The notes under the pieces are model-generated. The model was not told the DNA's origin. It was given only the letters and a program-made list of their open reading frames with translations, and did not search any database. A stretch of 64,000 nt of DNA, from the NCBI RefSeq assembly GCF_947507565.1, contig NC_089180.1:2604001-2668000 (forward strand), in the 5' to 3' direction. The position numbers and the translations under genes were made by a program. Position 1 is the first letter of the stretch. Each line of letters opens with the position of its first letter. Shown piece by piece: positions 10,536 to 21,844 of the stretch. This DNA comes from Oscarella lobularis. Its lineage: Eukaryota > Porifera > Homoscleromorpha > Homosclerophorida > Oscarellidae.

Positions 10536-10742
10536 TGTGGGAAATTGTCGTCCGGGACTGCAGCCCGTGACGATAATGGCCCCTCCCTTGTAAGTTATAA
10601 TAGTCTGTACCCGTGTGATCAGTTAGTTCAGTGAGTTCAGTTAGTGTTGTCCGGTGTAGTGTAGCGTCGAGTGAGTGTGTGCGACCGACTAAGAATACAA
10701 CGACTGAGCGCTCATTCGAATCGCCAGCAAGATTTCGCGACA
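10536..10742 (+). repeat. Gypsy-1 5' LTR (207 bp)
   Basis: It begins TGTGGGAAATTGTCG and ends GATTTCGCGACA (TG...CA). It is matched by the interrupted copy at 36,469-38,083. A primer-binding site starting TGGTGACAGGAT follows one base after the LTR (10,744), complementary to a tRNA CCA end. The two LTRs differ at a few bases plus a small CCCAG-type insertion, so the element is not brand new. Confidence 0.85.
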
Positions 10743-10851
10743 TTGGTGACAGGATCGCGATTCGAACCGACGCCTCTCGACTTTGCGTGGGAGGGAAGGA
10801 GGACGAAATTCGACGAGCGACGAGCGACGACTGACTGTGACAGGCGTTGGA

Positions 10852-11580
10852 ATGGCGAACAACGACGGAGGAGGCGGAGGAGGCGGAGGTCACGCACCTA
10901 AAATCGTCGCTCTCCCGTCGCTGTTCGAAGACGGCGTCGACGTTTGTGCAAATGCGAACCACTGGGACGATGACATGAAGGTTCGCGCGGCGCCGGCCTA
11001 TCTGAGAGGACGAGCGGCGCTCGTCTACCGCGATTTTCACGATGGGCAGAAGGACACGTGGGATCACCTAAAGGAGGCTCTTATCGCAACACTAGCGCCG
11101 AATACCGCCGAGCGCAGACGGATCGCGCGCCAGTATCTCTTCAGTCGTGGCGAAACCCTGATGTGGGACACGAGCGAGCCACTCCAGAAGTACGTGCGGA
11201 GGATCACCAGGCTGGTCGATCGAGGATTCCCAGAGTTAGCCGGAGACGCGCGAAAGAATATGCTAATTGTGCGGTTCACGGATGGACTTCCCGACGAGAT
11301 CGCTAATGAGTTGCAGTTACACCCCGTTCCGGAAAAGACGCTGCAGGCTACGATGGACAGAGCGGAGGAATTGGTTCTTCACTGGAAGCGAAGGAAAGCG
11401 ATGCCGCAATGGCCCGAAGGCAGTCGCAGCTGTCGGGATCGGGGAGGCGTCTGTCTGGGATCGATGGGAACCGACAACGGCGCCGCCGCCACCGCCCCTT
11501 TTCGAACAATCGTTGGAACCGACGCGCACAGAGCCGAAAAAGCCAGAGAGACGCCAGCAGGAACGAAGGGATCGCAGTGA
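10852..11580 (+). pseudogene. gag: Gypsy-1 Gag, capsid part
   Basis: The ATG at 10,852 starts a glycine-rich leader and then a capsid-like helical region: KIVALPSLFEDGVDVCANAN, RGRAALVYRDF, DHLKEALIATLAPN, RRIARQYLFSRGE, and so on. This is the retrotransposon Gag fold of Ty3/Gypsy elements. Near 11,410 the sense frame is ambiguous: a basic alternative frame and a proline-rich one overlap, so an indel is likely before the nucleocapsid. In a live element Gag forms the particle that carries the RNA. Earlier in-frame non-ATG starts (10,783) were not used. Confidence 0.7.
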
Positions 11581-13851
11581 GGACCGGTTAGCATCAGCGC
11601 TTCTGAAGTTGGAAGAGAGATTGTCACGACTTGAAGCGGGAACGCCCCACGGCAGTGTCAGCGCAGTGAGTCACGCATCGACGACGAATACGCGGGCGAC
11701 AACGTCGCAAGAGTGTTTCTTCTGTCATCAACCCGGACATATCGTTCGGGATTGCCCCCAAGCGAAGGCCGCGCGTGCGAATCAGCCGACCGACGCGAGC
11801 CAGACCGATACGAGAAGGTGCTACCGTTGTAAGCAGCCGGGTCACAACGCGCGTTATTGTCGCGCGCCGGAGCCAGTCGCACAGCAGCCCGAGGGTCAAC
11901 CGAACGCAAGGAGCGATTTACGAACGACGATGCAAGGACAATCCGTTAATATGATTAACCCTGTTTGTCACGTAAAAGGCGCGCTTAGCTCGATCGTGGC
12001 CGAAGGTAAAGTGGAAGACGTCGAGGCGGAATTTCTTATAGATACAGGTGCGAGACCATCGCTGTGTCCGAAATCAAGGATCTGAGTCAGTTGCGCGAAG
12101 GATCTCATATCGTGAAGATCGACAACACTAGTATACCCGTTGTGGGTCGATTGAAAATGCTCGTGCAGTTAGGAAACTGGTCGGCGGAACACGATTTTCT
12201 CGTGACGACGTTGGATCTTAGTGGGCCTGTCTTGGGATTTGACTTTTTATCGAAGTATGAAATGGATGTGCAATGCCGACGAAATGAATCGATGCTCGTT
12301 TGGGGAAAGAACGCCCTTCCACTATCGACACCACCATTTGATGAAGAACCGTGCTACGTTGCGTTAGCTGAAGATGTGACGATGAAACGGGACGAAATTA
12401 CAGTCGTGCGCGCAAGAGTCGTCAACAAGGCTGGAAAACCTGTTCGCGGAAAAGGAGTGCGCTTGTTAGAGCCGAATGCGAAGTTCGTTGAGAACAGAGG
12501 AGTCATGCCTGCGCGCGTGTTAGTCGACACGGAAAAAGGGACGGTTCCAGTTCAACTAGTGGGTTTGTACGCGCAGGATTTTACGTTGCGGAAACACACG
12601 CGCCTCGGGGAATTGGCATGCGTTGCGGAAGTAGTTTGTTCCGTTTCCGGTGAAGGCGCGCCGGAAAGTTCAAACAGCCCGGCCCCGTCTGACGAAACGC
12701 TAGAAGAGTTTATGTCGCAGTTCAAATGGGAAGGAAGCGTGCTCTCTGACGACGAGAAGAAACGATTGGCTGTGTTACTTTGGGACTTTCGCGACAATTT
12801 TTTGACTGGTGCTGGCGACGTTGGTGAAACAGATCACGTGACGCATGAAATTCCTACTGGAGACGCGACGCCGATTAAGCAGATGCCCCGACGAGTGCCA
12901 CAGGCGTTGCGGCCTGTAGTCGAAACGCAAGTCAACGAAATGCTTGCGAACGGAATAATAAGAGTTTCTACGAGCCCGTGGGCGTCACCTATAGTGCTTG
13001 TCCGGAAGAAAGATGGCACATATCGTTTTTGCGTCGATTATCGAAAGGTGAATGCGGTCACTGTCAAGGACTCGTTCCCGTTGCCCAGGATCGACAACAC
13101 TCTGGATATTTTAAGTGGTGCGCGTTTCTTCGCAACGATTGATTTTGCGAGTGGGTACTGGCAGGTGAAGGTCAAGGTAACGGATCGAATGAAGACGGCA
13201 TTTGCGACAACAAGAGGACTCTACGAATTTAATGTGATGCCTTTCGGTTTGACGAACGCTCCTGCGACTTTTCAGCGATTGATGGCAAAAGTACTAAGCG
13301 GACTCACCTACGAACAGTGTCTGGTCTATATGGACGATGTGATAGTATTTTCCGCCGATTTTGAGTCACACTTGAAGCATTTGAGAGCAGTTTTTGAGCG
13401 AATCGCCGATGCTGGATTGAAGATGAAGCCCAGCAAGTGCAGTTTTGGACAGGAACGAGTTGACTATTTGGGACACGTAGTTTCCTCCGAAGGAGTAAGA
13501 GTGCAATCGCAGAAAGTGGCAGCCGTTCAACGTTTTCCGGAGCCAAAAACGCTTACGGAGCTCCGAAGTTTTCTGAGTTTAGCTGGGTACTACCGTCGTT
13601 TTATTCCGCATTTTTCTGGTATTGCTAGTCCGTTGACGAATTTATTGAAGAAGGGTCAAGAGTTCCTTTGGACGACGGAGTGCCAATCGAGTTTCGCAGC
13701 TCTGAAAGAGAAGTTGACGAATGCACCAGTTTTGGCCTACCCCCGTGCTGATAGTCCGTTTATTTTGGCTACCGACGCTAGCGGCACTGCGCTGGGTGCT
13801 GTACTGTCGCAACTTAATGACGACGGCGACGAATACTCCTCAAGTGAATTA
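11580..13851 (+). pseudogene. pol: Gypsy-1 Pol, 5' half (nucleocapsid, protease, RT, start of RNase H)
   Basis: The frame ending at 12,085 carries two CCHC knuckles (CFFCHQPGHIVRDC at about 11,718-11,760 and CYRCKQPGHNARYC at about 11,820-11,862) and then the protease active site AEFLIDTGARPSL. A one-base shift at about 12,058 moves it to the frame 12,064-13,974, which holds the reverse transcriptase (DYRKVNAVTVKDSFPLPRID, GLTNAPATFQRLM, catalytic YMDD at about 13,330) and the first RNase H Asp (LATDASGTALGAVLSQ). Homology stops at about 13,845 with GDEYSSS. The next sequence is foreign and the open frame merely runs on to 13,974. The second half resumes at 34,252. Confidence 0.85.
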
Positions 13852-14108
13852 TCAGCGAGAACGAAGAGCGATTGGATTCTGCAAAAGACTATGTTAAAAA
13901 ATGTGCTTTCATTAACTTCAGGTAGCCTTTTGGTTAAACAAAATAATCAAATTAAGGGTTCATATTGGAAATAAATATTTTTGATGCATTAGTTAAACCT
14001 GACGTTTGGTTAACCCGTTTTAAAGAGCGTACCGTCAATTAAGAAAGCCAGGCTAAAAAGAGATTTTCTAACACATACGTTATGATACTTTAGTCCGTAT
14101 AAAAGGGT

Positions 14109-14177
14109 AGTATAGGTCAGCATGCAGCGACCGCAACCCCAAATTGGGATTGCGATTGCTGCATGCAGACCTATACT
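14109..14177. repeat. Imperfect 32-bp hairpin
   Basis: Left arm AGTATAGGTCAGCATGCAGC pairs with the right arm with one mismatch, and a further 12 bp pair imperfectly around an AAATT loop. It lies about 180 bp upstream of the DDE_Tnp_4 frame and may be a terminal or subterminal structure of that element. Confidence 0.55.
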
Positions 14178-14358
14178 GACCTTTTTTTGGTGTTACACGG
14201 CACTACAAGGGTGTTCGGCTAAGAGGCAGTGATATTTCTATAACCCCCAATATAGGCAACCGCACACGCTATTTAAGCGTTTTCGAAACACCAATTAAAG
14301 GAGTTGGTGCTCACCAATCTAAGGTTAAAATAGTAGCAAGTTTTTAAGAACTGATTTA

Positions 14359-14989
14359 GTGTTCAGGCATCACTTTGCTTTTAACAGTGTGCCAATATCT
14401 ATCAAGCGGTCTTTCCCTTCGTGTGTGAGCATTATTGACTGTTTTGAAGTGTTCACAGAACGATCGGCGGATCACCTCGCTAAAGCACAGTCGTACTCCA
14501 ACTACAAACACCACAACACTGTGAAATTCCTTATTTCACTTGCTCCAAACGGCGTAATATCGTTTAAATCCAAGGGATGGGGTGGGCGAGTTTCTGACAA
14601 GGTATTAACCGAAAATTGTGGAATAATGAAAAATCTACTGCCAGGTGACGAGATACTTGCAGACAGAGGATTTAATATAGAGGATTCGGTAGGATACTAC
14701 GGAGCAAGTTTGAAAATGCCGCCTTTCACGCGAGGAAAAAAAACTTTCTGCGAAGGAAGTTCATTTTGCTCGAAAGCTATCTAATTGTAGAATTCATGTG
14801 GAGCGCATAATTTCACAGCTAAAGCAAAAGTACACTGGATTCAGTTCCACTGTGCCCATTGCTGCTATAAAATGTGACGATGACTCTGGGCTTAGATTAA
14901 TGGACAAAATTGCTGTCATTGCCTGTGCTTTGTGTAATTGTTGTGCATCTATAGTTCACAGTGTCTATATATCAATATTTACTGTGTAG
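14359..14989 (+). pseudogene. DDE_Tnp_4 transposase (ISL2EU/Harbinger-like), frameshifted
   Basis: The coding sequence opens after a tgatttag acceptor and reads [19 protein letters not shown] (first Asp), then [36 protein letters not shown] and [20 protein letters not shown] (second Asp). A one-base shift in the eight-A run at about 14,739-14,746 breaks the frame. The correct frame resumes as [20 protein letters not shown] (third catalytic residue, Glu) and SQLKQKYTGFSS, and ends DKIAVIACALCNCCASIV (14,798-14,989). This is the HARBI1-related DDE_Tnp_4 fold. The N-terminal THAP/HTH part is not visible. The divergent YqaJ-type gene next door (15.0-17.4 kb) makes a two-gene ISL2EU-type element the best fit. 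Confidence 0.75.
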
Positions 14990-15012
14990 ATAACATAATT
15001 CACTGTCTAGAT

Positions 15013-17385
15013 AACAGTATTTACTTTTTGTTTCTGTTTCCGTTACAACCGCTGCAAAACCATTTACCCTTGGGAATTTTCGCCATACGAATGCAGTTAA
15101 CGTGGAACCACTGAGTCAGGCAAGTTTTGTTACTGCTTTTCACCATCTCGCCTCATTCAGACTTGAAAACACCATGTACGGACGGCGTCTTTTGTCGTCG
15201 TTACCTTTTGTGCTGACTTTCTCCCCAGCTTGGCTCGTGTAAACCACTTAGCAAGGATTTCTGTAAGTAGACATTGCTTAAAAATGTCGCCGCTTTGTCT
15301 ATAACGTTTTCTAAAAACTGCTCGTCGACGGACACACGTTCGATGTTTATGTCGCGCCGAGTCCAAACGACGAAATCACATGCAGTACCGCACTCCAGTG
15401 ACCTTCATTTAGCATTGAACTTGGTAGTAATACTGGTGCCGTCTTTTGAGTTGCAGCGTGCCACTGCTCGAACGCTCGAGGCAAAAATCGTTGTCGGTTA
15501 AGGCTTCCTCAATAGACTTGTCAGCGCAGCGATAAGGGCATTTCACTCCTACGCAACCTTTGTCACAGCAATCACAAATTACTAAGCTGTCAGGGCTTGT
15601 TCCCAAGAAAGGGTACTGGGTGCTGATACAGAGTCCAAAACTAGATTAGTATGCGTTTCTCTCCTCATTGTGACGTACCGCTTTAATGCAACTTTTTCTT
15701 TTTGCAACCCCCACTTAGTTGCTTTATTTCCGGCAAGGCTGTAGCTTTCGGGGTAGCATACCTTCTTGATTACCGTGATAGAAGGGAAATCGGGCTTTGT
15801 GGAAACAACACTTTTGAGATTTGATGCAGTTATTTTACCTGCCCGATAGCAATACCAAGCTTTGCTGCTGGCTTGCTTGCGTGTTGCGAATTCTATTTGG
15901 GCCCATTCAGCTTCCGTATAAGAGCTAACTCTTCAAATGCCTCCGCGCTCTTCTCTTGAAGATCTTCAAACGAAAGCCTTGTACGCATCTGTGAGCAGTG
16001 GCGGAGTCTTTTCAGGAGAAAATTTGTCACTGTACTCTTTCTGCAACGCCAGTATCGCAGCCTTATCATCACACTCCGATAAGTCTTTGTAAAGCTGCTT
16101 GAGATGACTTTCTGAAGGATCACAAATATGCTTTGCTTTGTTAGCCGAGGTCTTCGACGGCTCCGAGAGCTTTCGTTTAGGCGACACGAAATCTATTTCA
16201 GACGTAGGCAAACAGTCGACTCTTTTGCTTGGCGGTTTTTTCCACTGACATAACACCGACGTGCACGTTACCTCCGACTCCATTCTATTTCGACAGTCAA
16301 CGGCAAACAGCAGCGCCGCTACGTGCGAGCAAGCCTCGCCTAAGCCGGCCATGCACGTACAACGACGAGTTAGATGATGATGAGTTAGTCGGATCGCACA
16401 AATTACACGCATAAATAAATGACTACATTTAGGTACAGTACTTCTCTTTGCGTGAGCTAGCGCAGACCATCTGCAGATTTGCGTCACATCAATAGAAGCG
16501 TAAAATCCTATGCCCAAATTTGGCCAAAATTGAAATTTTATCCATTTCAGCCTGCAGGAAATAATTTTCTCCTCATGGAGGGCCAACTTAACTTCCGACG
16601 CTAACTCCCGTGCTACATATCTAATGTTCTTCCAATCTCCTTCGATGCACACTGGAAAAGCAATGGCGTTAGCGTCTGCAGGGTTGTCTTCTTCAGGCAT
16701 CATACAAACGGGCGTCTGTCGCCCAGTCATTAGCTGCTCTCTCGCTCTTTCAAGTGCCTCCTGATAACGAGGATTCTTTGTTGCCCCGAAGCACTTGAAA
16801 GGCAGACTATATTTAGGTTGTCGGTGATTTTCATCGCAGGGTATGTCGTCAATTTCTATGTCTTCGCGGTCTTCGATTGCTTCAATCTCGTCACTAAAGT
16901 TTGAGCCAAGTTTTTTGACAGTGGGACACGCAACGTCCTCATTCACCCATTCCCATACAACAGGATAGGTATCATCGTCGAATTGCAAGGGCCCGGCGAA
17001 TGATGTCATGTCTAGCGTGTCTGTCTACAATAGAGGTTCTGGTTGTAAATGCCTATTCTAAACCTATTGGCATAATCTTTTTGATCTTACATTAATGTCA
17101 AAGCTGCTGTATGATAACTTGAGGCCACGAAGTTAAGTGGATTTCAGAACTATTAACGAGACAGTCAAATGAAGGACCAGGTTCGTCATTTTCCTTTATG
17201 ACAGATGCTCGACAACGGTGAATATCGACGGTTAGAACAGGAAAGCACGGAACGACGTAATTAATGCCCTCGTAGACACCGTGTATGAGAACGGCCTTTG
17301 CTGTAAGCACGCGTTCTTGAAGATCGGACATGTCTTGTGAAAAATCGCCTAAATCGTTGTCAAAAGACAGTGTCCAAGCCGACAC
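15013..17385 (-). pseudogene. HIRAN-like / SWIM / YqaJ nuclease / PHD protein, partner gene of the ISL2EU-like element
   Basis: Read from right to left: an N-terminal exon (17,098-17,385); a 347-codon frame (15,966-17,009) with a HIRAN-like segment (EDNPADANAIAFPV, IRYVARELASEVKLAL) and a SWIM zinc finger (CTCMAGLGEACSH); then the YqaJ-type nuclease in three frames (about 15,600-15,905; 15,409-15,606; 15,170-15,345) reading RAGKITASNLKSVV, TSPDSLVICDCC, VGVKCPYRCADKS, YYYQVQ and CDFVVWTRRDINIERVSV. It closes with half a PHD finger (WFHVNCIRMAKIPKGKWFC, about 15,013-15,125). YqaJ nucleases need Asp...Glu-x-Lys. The Asp is in SPDSL, but the expected Glu before VKCP is Gly here (codon gga). With three or more frameshifts, the gene is dead. 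Such proteins accompany DDE_Tnp_4 transposases in ISL2EU elements. Confidence 0.75.
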
Positions 17386-17639
17386 AAGTCGGATATGAGT
17401 GTAACACTACATACGCTCGCGTATCAGTTGCAGCACCTGGCGTAAAAATGTTTAGATAAGCGGGTAAAGGGCGGCAGTGGAGGAAACGAAAGAAGTCGAA
17501 GACGACGATTCTAATAAAAGCAAATGTATGAATGGAAACCTTAGTCGTTTATCTTAAGCTAGATGGCCGTTAATGCACATAACAGTTAACTTATGGCGAA
17601 AAAACGCTGATTCTAAAAGGCGCGTGTGCTTAGCGCACT

Positions 17640-18970
17640 AGGCTGAGATACCCCCCGCTGGCAGGTTGGTAATGGCATAGATAGAGGAGAGAGGGATGGG
17701 AAACTCCCCGTTGCACGTTATACATGGCTCTATCAGAGAAAGAGAAGGAGAGGGATAGGTAACTCGCGCTATCACGTGACATTTCTCTGACGCCAGGTTT
17801 GAAGCCAGATAATCTCGGATAAGTTCATTACTAGGAGCCGTAAATGATTTGATAATTAATATTTCTGAACTGTTTTGCAGCCTGTGGTGGGAAAACGTTC
17901 CTTATGTATGCGCTACAGTAAAAACCTCCGCAGAATTGTAGAGTTCGGAAGCGCGTTTCGATCGCCACGTGACACGCGGAATTTTGCACCCTCCCACTCG
18001 TACGTCGATGACTCTAGAAGCCTTTTGATGGGTAAATAAGAAGCACAATTCATTGCTTTAGCGCTTTCGTTTCTTTGCTACGGCCAAGGCAGCTGCTGTT
18101 CCGAAGCTACGAGGGAATACGTCAAGTTATAGGCGTGTTTAGAGCAAATCAGCCATTGACACATGGGGTCCGTCCAGAGAGTTTTGGAGGAGCCTTTCCA
18201 CAGAGATATCTCGCCGAATGTTTGTGGGAGCTGACAATCTCAAAAGATCACCCTTGTTCAACGCAGAGTTCATGATAGTACGGATTACCTTATTATAAAA
18301 AACGTGTATTTACTGTTTCTGTTTTTCTTTTAAGCAATCAAAGTTCTTTGCTCTGGGGAGCTTCTATGCTTGGCCCTATACGTTTTCCATTACCTTTGCA
18401 AATCTGAAGCTCTGTCTGCTTGACGACGGACATCGATCGCTGGACAATCTGCTGTCGTAAGTAGAGGAACAGTAGTGCGAGCGAGTCGGTCAAACAGGTG
18501 GCGTGGTGGCACGCCCCATCGTCGCCCGTTTGAGTTCACATGCATAAAGTTATACAATGTACTGTATAATGTCGTTTTACCGATTGGCGTGAGGTGATCT
18601 CTCCTTATATGGAGTAGAATTCCGTATCAAATATGGAACGACATGTACTATGGAACGCCTATTCCGAAAAAACGAAGAGAGTTCGTACAGCATCTTTTGC
18701 ACGAAGAAATACGTACACCTTTCGCAAATATGCATGTGTAGTATCAGCGGTCTTGGTCGAGTAGGCGCTAAGTAATAGGCCGTAATGTGGAAGGGGGTAC
18801 GCCTCAGGCATTATGAAACACCCGTACGTATGTTAGAACGGACTCTCGTTCTCCGAGATGCCTCAACCGATTTCAGCGTGCTGTGGCTCATTCGAAAGCT
18901 CTGTTCTTCCTCTATCTTACTCTTAAAAAGTAATTTCCTTGGTGCCGCAGTTTGGGCTGACTATCGCTTG
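17640..18970. other. Unassigned stretch between elements
   Basis: It contains the second copy of the small repeat shared with 403-446 (17,696-17,733). Only short, non-homologous frames occur (for example 18,075-18,275). Nothing else was recognised. Confidence 0.3.
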
Positions 18971-18984
18971 AAGGAACGGAAGTG

Positions 18985-19910
18985 ACATCATCTATTACGG
19001 GACACCGTAGCGCGCTTGTAGACGGCGAAAAAGGCGGACTCGAGCAAACAACAGGGATTGACGCGAGCCAGCTATGTTTCGAAGCTTTGTTGACATTCGT
19101 AGCAAAAGCGTACAGGAAGCCTCAGTGTCTTCCCGCTCGTCGTGACGATCCGGCGCGACCGTTGGGCGACCTGCCGCGCTCGCGGGTCTTTTGGAGCAGC
19201 AACGGAGGACGCGCTCTCGTCGAAGAAGCTCTTAGCGAGATGGAGAAAGGTCCATCTCTTCGTGAGTCTGCGAGAAGATTCGAAATACCAATAACGACGC
19301 TTCATAATTATTCCTCAGGGAAAGTCAAAGTGGGGGAGCAGAGCGGCCCCAAACGCTATCTTTCCGAGCAAGAAGAAGAAACGCTGTCTGAATTTATTAT
19401 TGGGTGCTCGGAGATAGGATTTCCCAGAACTCGTCGAGAGGTATTTTAGAATGACCGGCAGGTATGGTCAAATTAATTGCTAATTTAGATCATTAAGCTG
19501 GCAGAAGATATCACTGCCAACAATGGCAGATGTGTCAATGCTACTGTTGGTTGGTAAAACTCCTTCATTAAGCGTCATGAAATCCTTCAAGAACGTCGTG
19601 GAGAGGCTCTTTCGAAAGCAAGACTCCGTGCCACAAATCGGGACGTCTTGGATAGACACTTTGACATGCTTGAAGACGTCTTGAGAGACAATGACCTTCT
19701 CCTAAAGCCAGGTAGTATTTACAACTGCAACAAAAGCGGCTTTCCGCTGCAGAATTCACCGCGAAAAGTCGTCGTGCCTTCTGGACTGAAGCATGTTTAT
19801 GTCTCTGTGTCAGGAGACAAGACGAGGCTGACAGTAATGGCGTGCGTTTCTGCTTCTGGAACAGCAATACCCCCATTTATCGTTTATGATCGTAATGTCG
19901 TTAGTAGAAG
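18985..19910 (+). pseudogene. Pogo/Tigger-like transposase 1, inactive
   Basis: Exon one (to 19,440) carries a Psq-type helix-turn-helix, GRALVEEALSEMEKGPSLRE then SARRFEIPITTLHNY, and the start of the CENP-B-type region (RYLSEQEEETLSEFI). A 48-nt intron (19,441-19,488, gtatt...tttag) splices in phase to IIKLAEDITANN. A stop in GW*NSF follows (19,556-19,558). The DDE domain then starts as DVLDRHFDMLEDVL and runs through IYNCNKSGFPLQNSP to VMACVSASGTAIPPFIVYD, and breaks off at about 19,910. Pogo family members carry NxDESG at the IYNCNKSG position, so the catalytic Asp is Asn here. The gene has a stop, a lost Asp and no C-terminal half. Confidence 0.75.
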
Positions 19911-19914
19911 TCGC

Positions 19915-21100
19915 AGTGCGCGTAAAGGTAAGAACAGGAACAGCGAGAGATGGCTGTCGTCATTTCCTGTGTTACATCCGGTAATAGTTGGTGTTACTTC
20001 CGGTCGTCACTACCGGTCGTTGGTACCAGCACGTTTTTGGTCTCTGTAAACCCGTTCTCGCTAATAAGGCAGCACCAAGAGCGAAGTTACATCTTGCGAC
20101 CGCGTTTTGTCGGTACATAGTGATACGGAGTGCACTTTGAGATACCAGTATTTGCTCAGAGTAAGTGCGCTAGAAGTTACCCGGTACGTTGTGCAAACAA
20201 AGTTTTGGGTGTAAGTATATGTCAGCGCTAAGTAAAAAAGTAGACCGTTAGTCCTAAATTGGTGTTACGTGTGTATCCGAGCTAAATAACCCGGCAGGTT
20301 GTAATATTCAAAGTTATTTCGTTTCCGGAAAAGAGTCGATTGCTCGAGTTGTGCTAAGATATCGTCATTCAATTACCCGTTGGGAGGCAACACCCCCTCC
20401 CGCTAAGGTTCATGGTGAAGTCGACCACAAAGACTTGCGGTGGTCGTAAGTGCGACTATTAGTAGACTGTTTCGGATCTGTTGTGATCTATTGTTTTGCA
20501 TTGATGATCCCTTGGATTAGTAGAAACGAACTGCAGTTTGGGGTACCCGCCCACTTTATCCATTAGATGCGAAAGGTAAATCTGCTCTGCACCCCGCCGA
20601 CCCTCAGTCATTTGCCCGCTCCTCGCAACTCGTCGTGCGTTCTTTGATTTCATTTTCGTGGCGTTACAATCACTAAAGTTTTGGATGAGAAAAGATCATC
20701 TGCTTCCACTAAGATTTGCACTTAATTGAAGTGAGCGGCTCAGTCAGTGGGGGAGTATCTATAGTATGGATAAAATAACCCCCAAAAAATTGATTGTCTT
20801 TCCTTGAGAGGTGCGGTCATTTTAGATTTGAAATGTAATTTAGGCTCTGGCTGTACCCGATAACCTTATCCGAATTACGTCGAGCGAACATTGATCAGGC
20901 ATAGTTCGGCAATGGCTTTAAAAACGGGTGGAACGCCTATTGAAGAGCGTGCAGACGGATCGAATAGAGAATGCGGGGGAAAAGAACGTCAGATGGGATT
21001 GAGAAGCGTTCGATTATTCGAATATCGCTTCCGATGAAGCGATACAACGGGTTGGAAGTGCAAAAACGCAGTAAAAAAGGCCAGGGAGGCAGTCGAAACT
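19915..21100. other. Unassigned intergenic stretch
   Basis: No frame with recognisable homology. It contains several tandem-like words (ggtgttacttccgg, ctaccggtcg) around 19,990-20,030 and a G/C-rich block at about 20,380-20,450. It is probably the remains of non-coding elements. Confidence 0.25.
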
Positions 21101-21124
21101 GGTGTATCAAGTGACCGACCGCAT

Positions 21125-21680
21125 CCAAGATGGCGCGGGTTGTTCGCGATGACGTCAGTGAGGAAAACCGCGAGAGAAAGCGATTTTGGGACTTCTCTGC
21201 ATTGATAAATCGCCTTCGGAAGCGGGAACGACTTGCGAAAGTAGGCGACTTCGAAGAAAAAGTACGATTTCCCGAAAAGGGGCCTCGATCGGCGATCGAA
21301 AGTGGAAGGGTGTCGAGGACGACGCGGAAAAGCGACCCTGTCGTCGAGAAAGTCGTCCGCGCGCGGTTCGAAATCGATCCATCGCGAGAATCGCCGAAAA
21401 CGGGGCTTCGCGGGCGTTTTCGGCGCGATTCGAAGATCGAAAACGCTTCGCGGCGTCGAATAATCGCCGTCGGAACTTCGAACGAAGCGAAACGACGCCC
21501 GAATCGCTCGAAAAACGACGATTTTCAAAAGGGGCCCCGAGGCGAAAGGAGCCCGGTACGTCCAGGAGACCCTTTCCAAAAGTTCGGTTCCGCCGCGAAC
21601 GGCGCCGAGCGACGAAAAGCGAAGGAGGAGTTGGGACACAACGACTCGATGACGTCATCGACCAAGATGGCGCGTACGCT
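21125..21680. other. CpG-rich block open on both strands, bounded by YY1/CRE-like motifs
   Basis: The block is very rich in CGA/TCG words, and long frames stay open on both strands (plus 21,130-21,840; minus 20,989-21,639 and 21,155-21,910). None shows a family motif. The lack of TA-containing words explains the missing stops. It starts with ccaagatggcgcg plus gatgacgtcag and ends with gatgacgtcatc plus ccaagatggcgcg, a YY1-like and a CRE-like site at both ends. It is best read as a CpG-island or repeat-like segment, not a gene. Confidence 0.4.
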
Positions 21681-21711
21681 TTTTGTGGTAGAGAAAACCT
21701 GTAGCGCATGT

Positions 21712-21838
21712 AGGCTCGTATCCAGCCTGTTATCCGGGCGGCTCTTACTGCGTGAGCCAGACTCACGCAGTAAGAGCCGCCCGGATAACCAGGCTCACGC
21801 AGTAAGAGCCGCCCGGATAACAGGCTGGATACGAGCCT
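21712..21838. repeat. Perfect 47-bp inverted repeat with a third internal copy
   Basis: 21,712-21,758 is the exact reverse complement of 21,792-21,838. The 33-bp spacer contains a further 28-bp copy of the right arm (ctcacgcagtaagagccgcc, then cggataac) in the same orientation. The result can fold in two alternative ways. Confidence 0.9.
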
Positions 21839-21844
21839 AGGGGT

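Noticed and set aside
20370..20450. Possible structured RNA in a GC-rich block
   Set aside because: No cloverleaf, box motifs or known fold could be recognised by eye.
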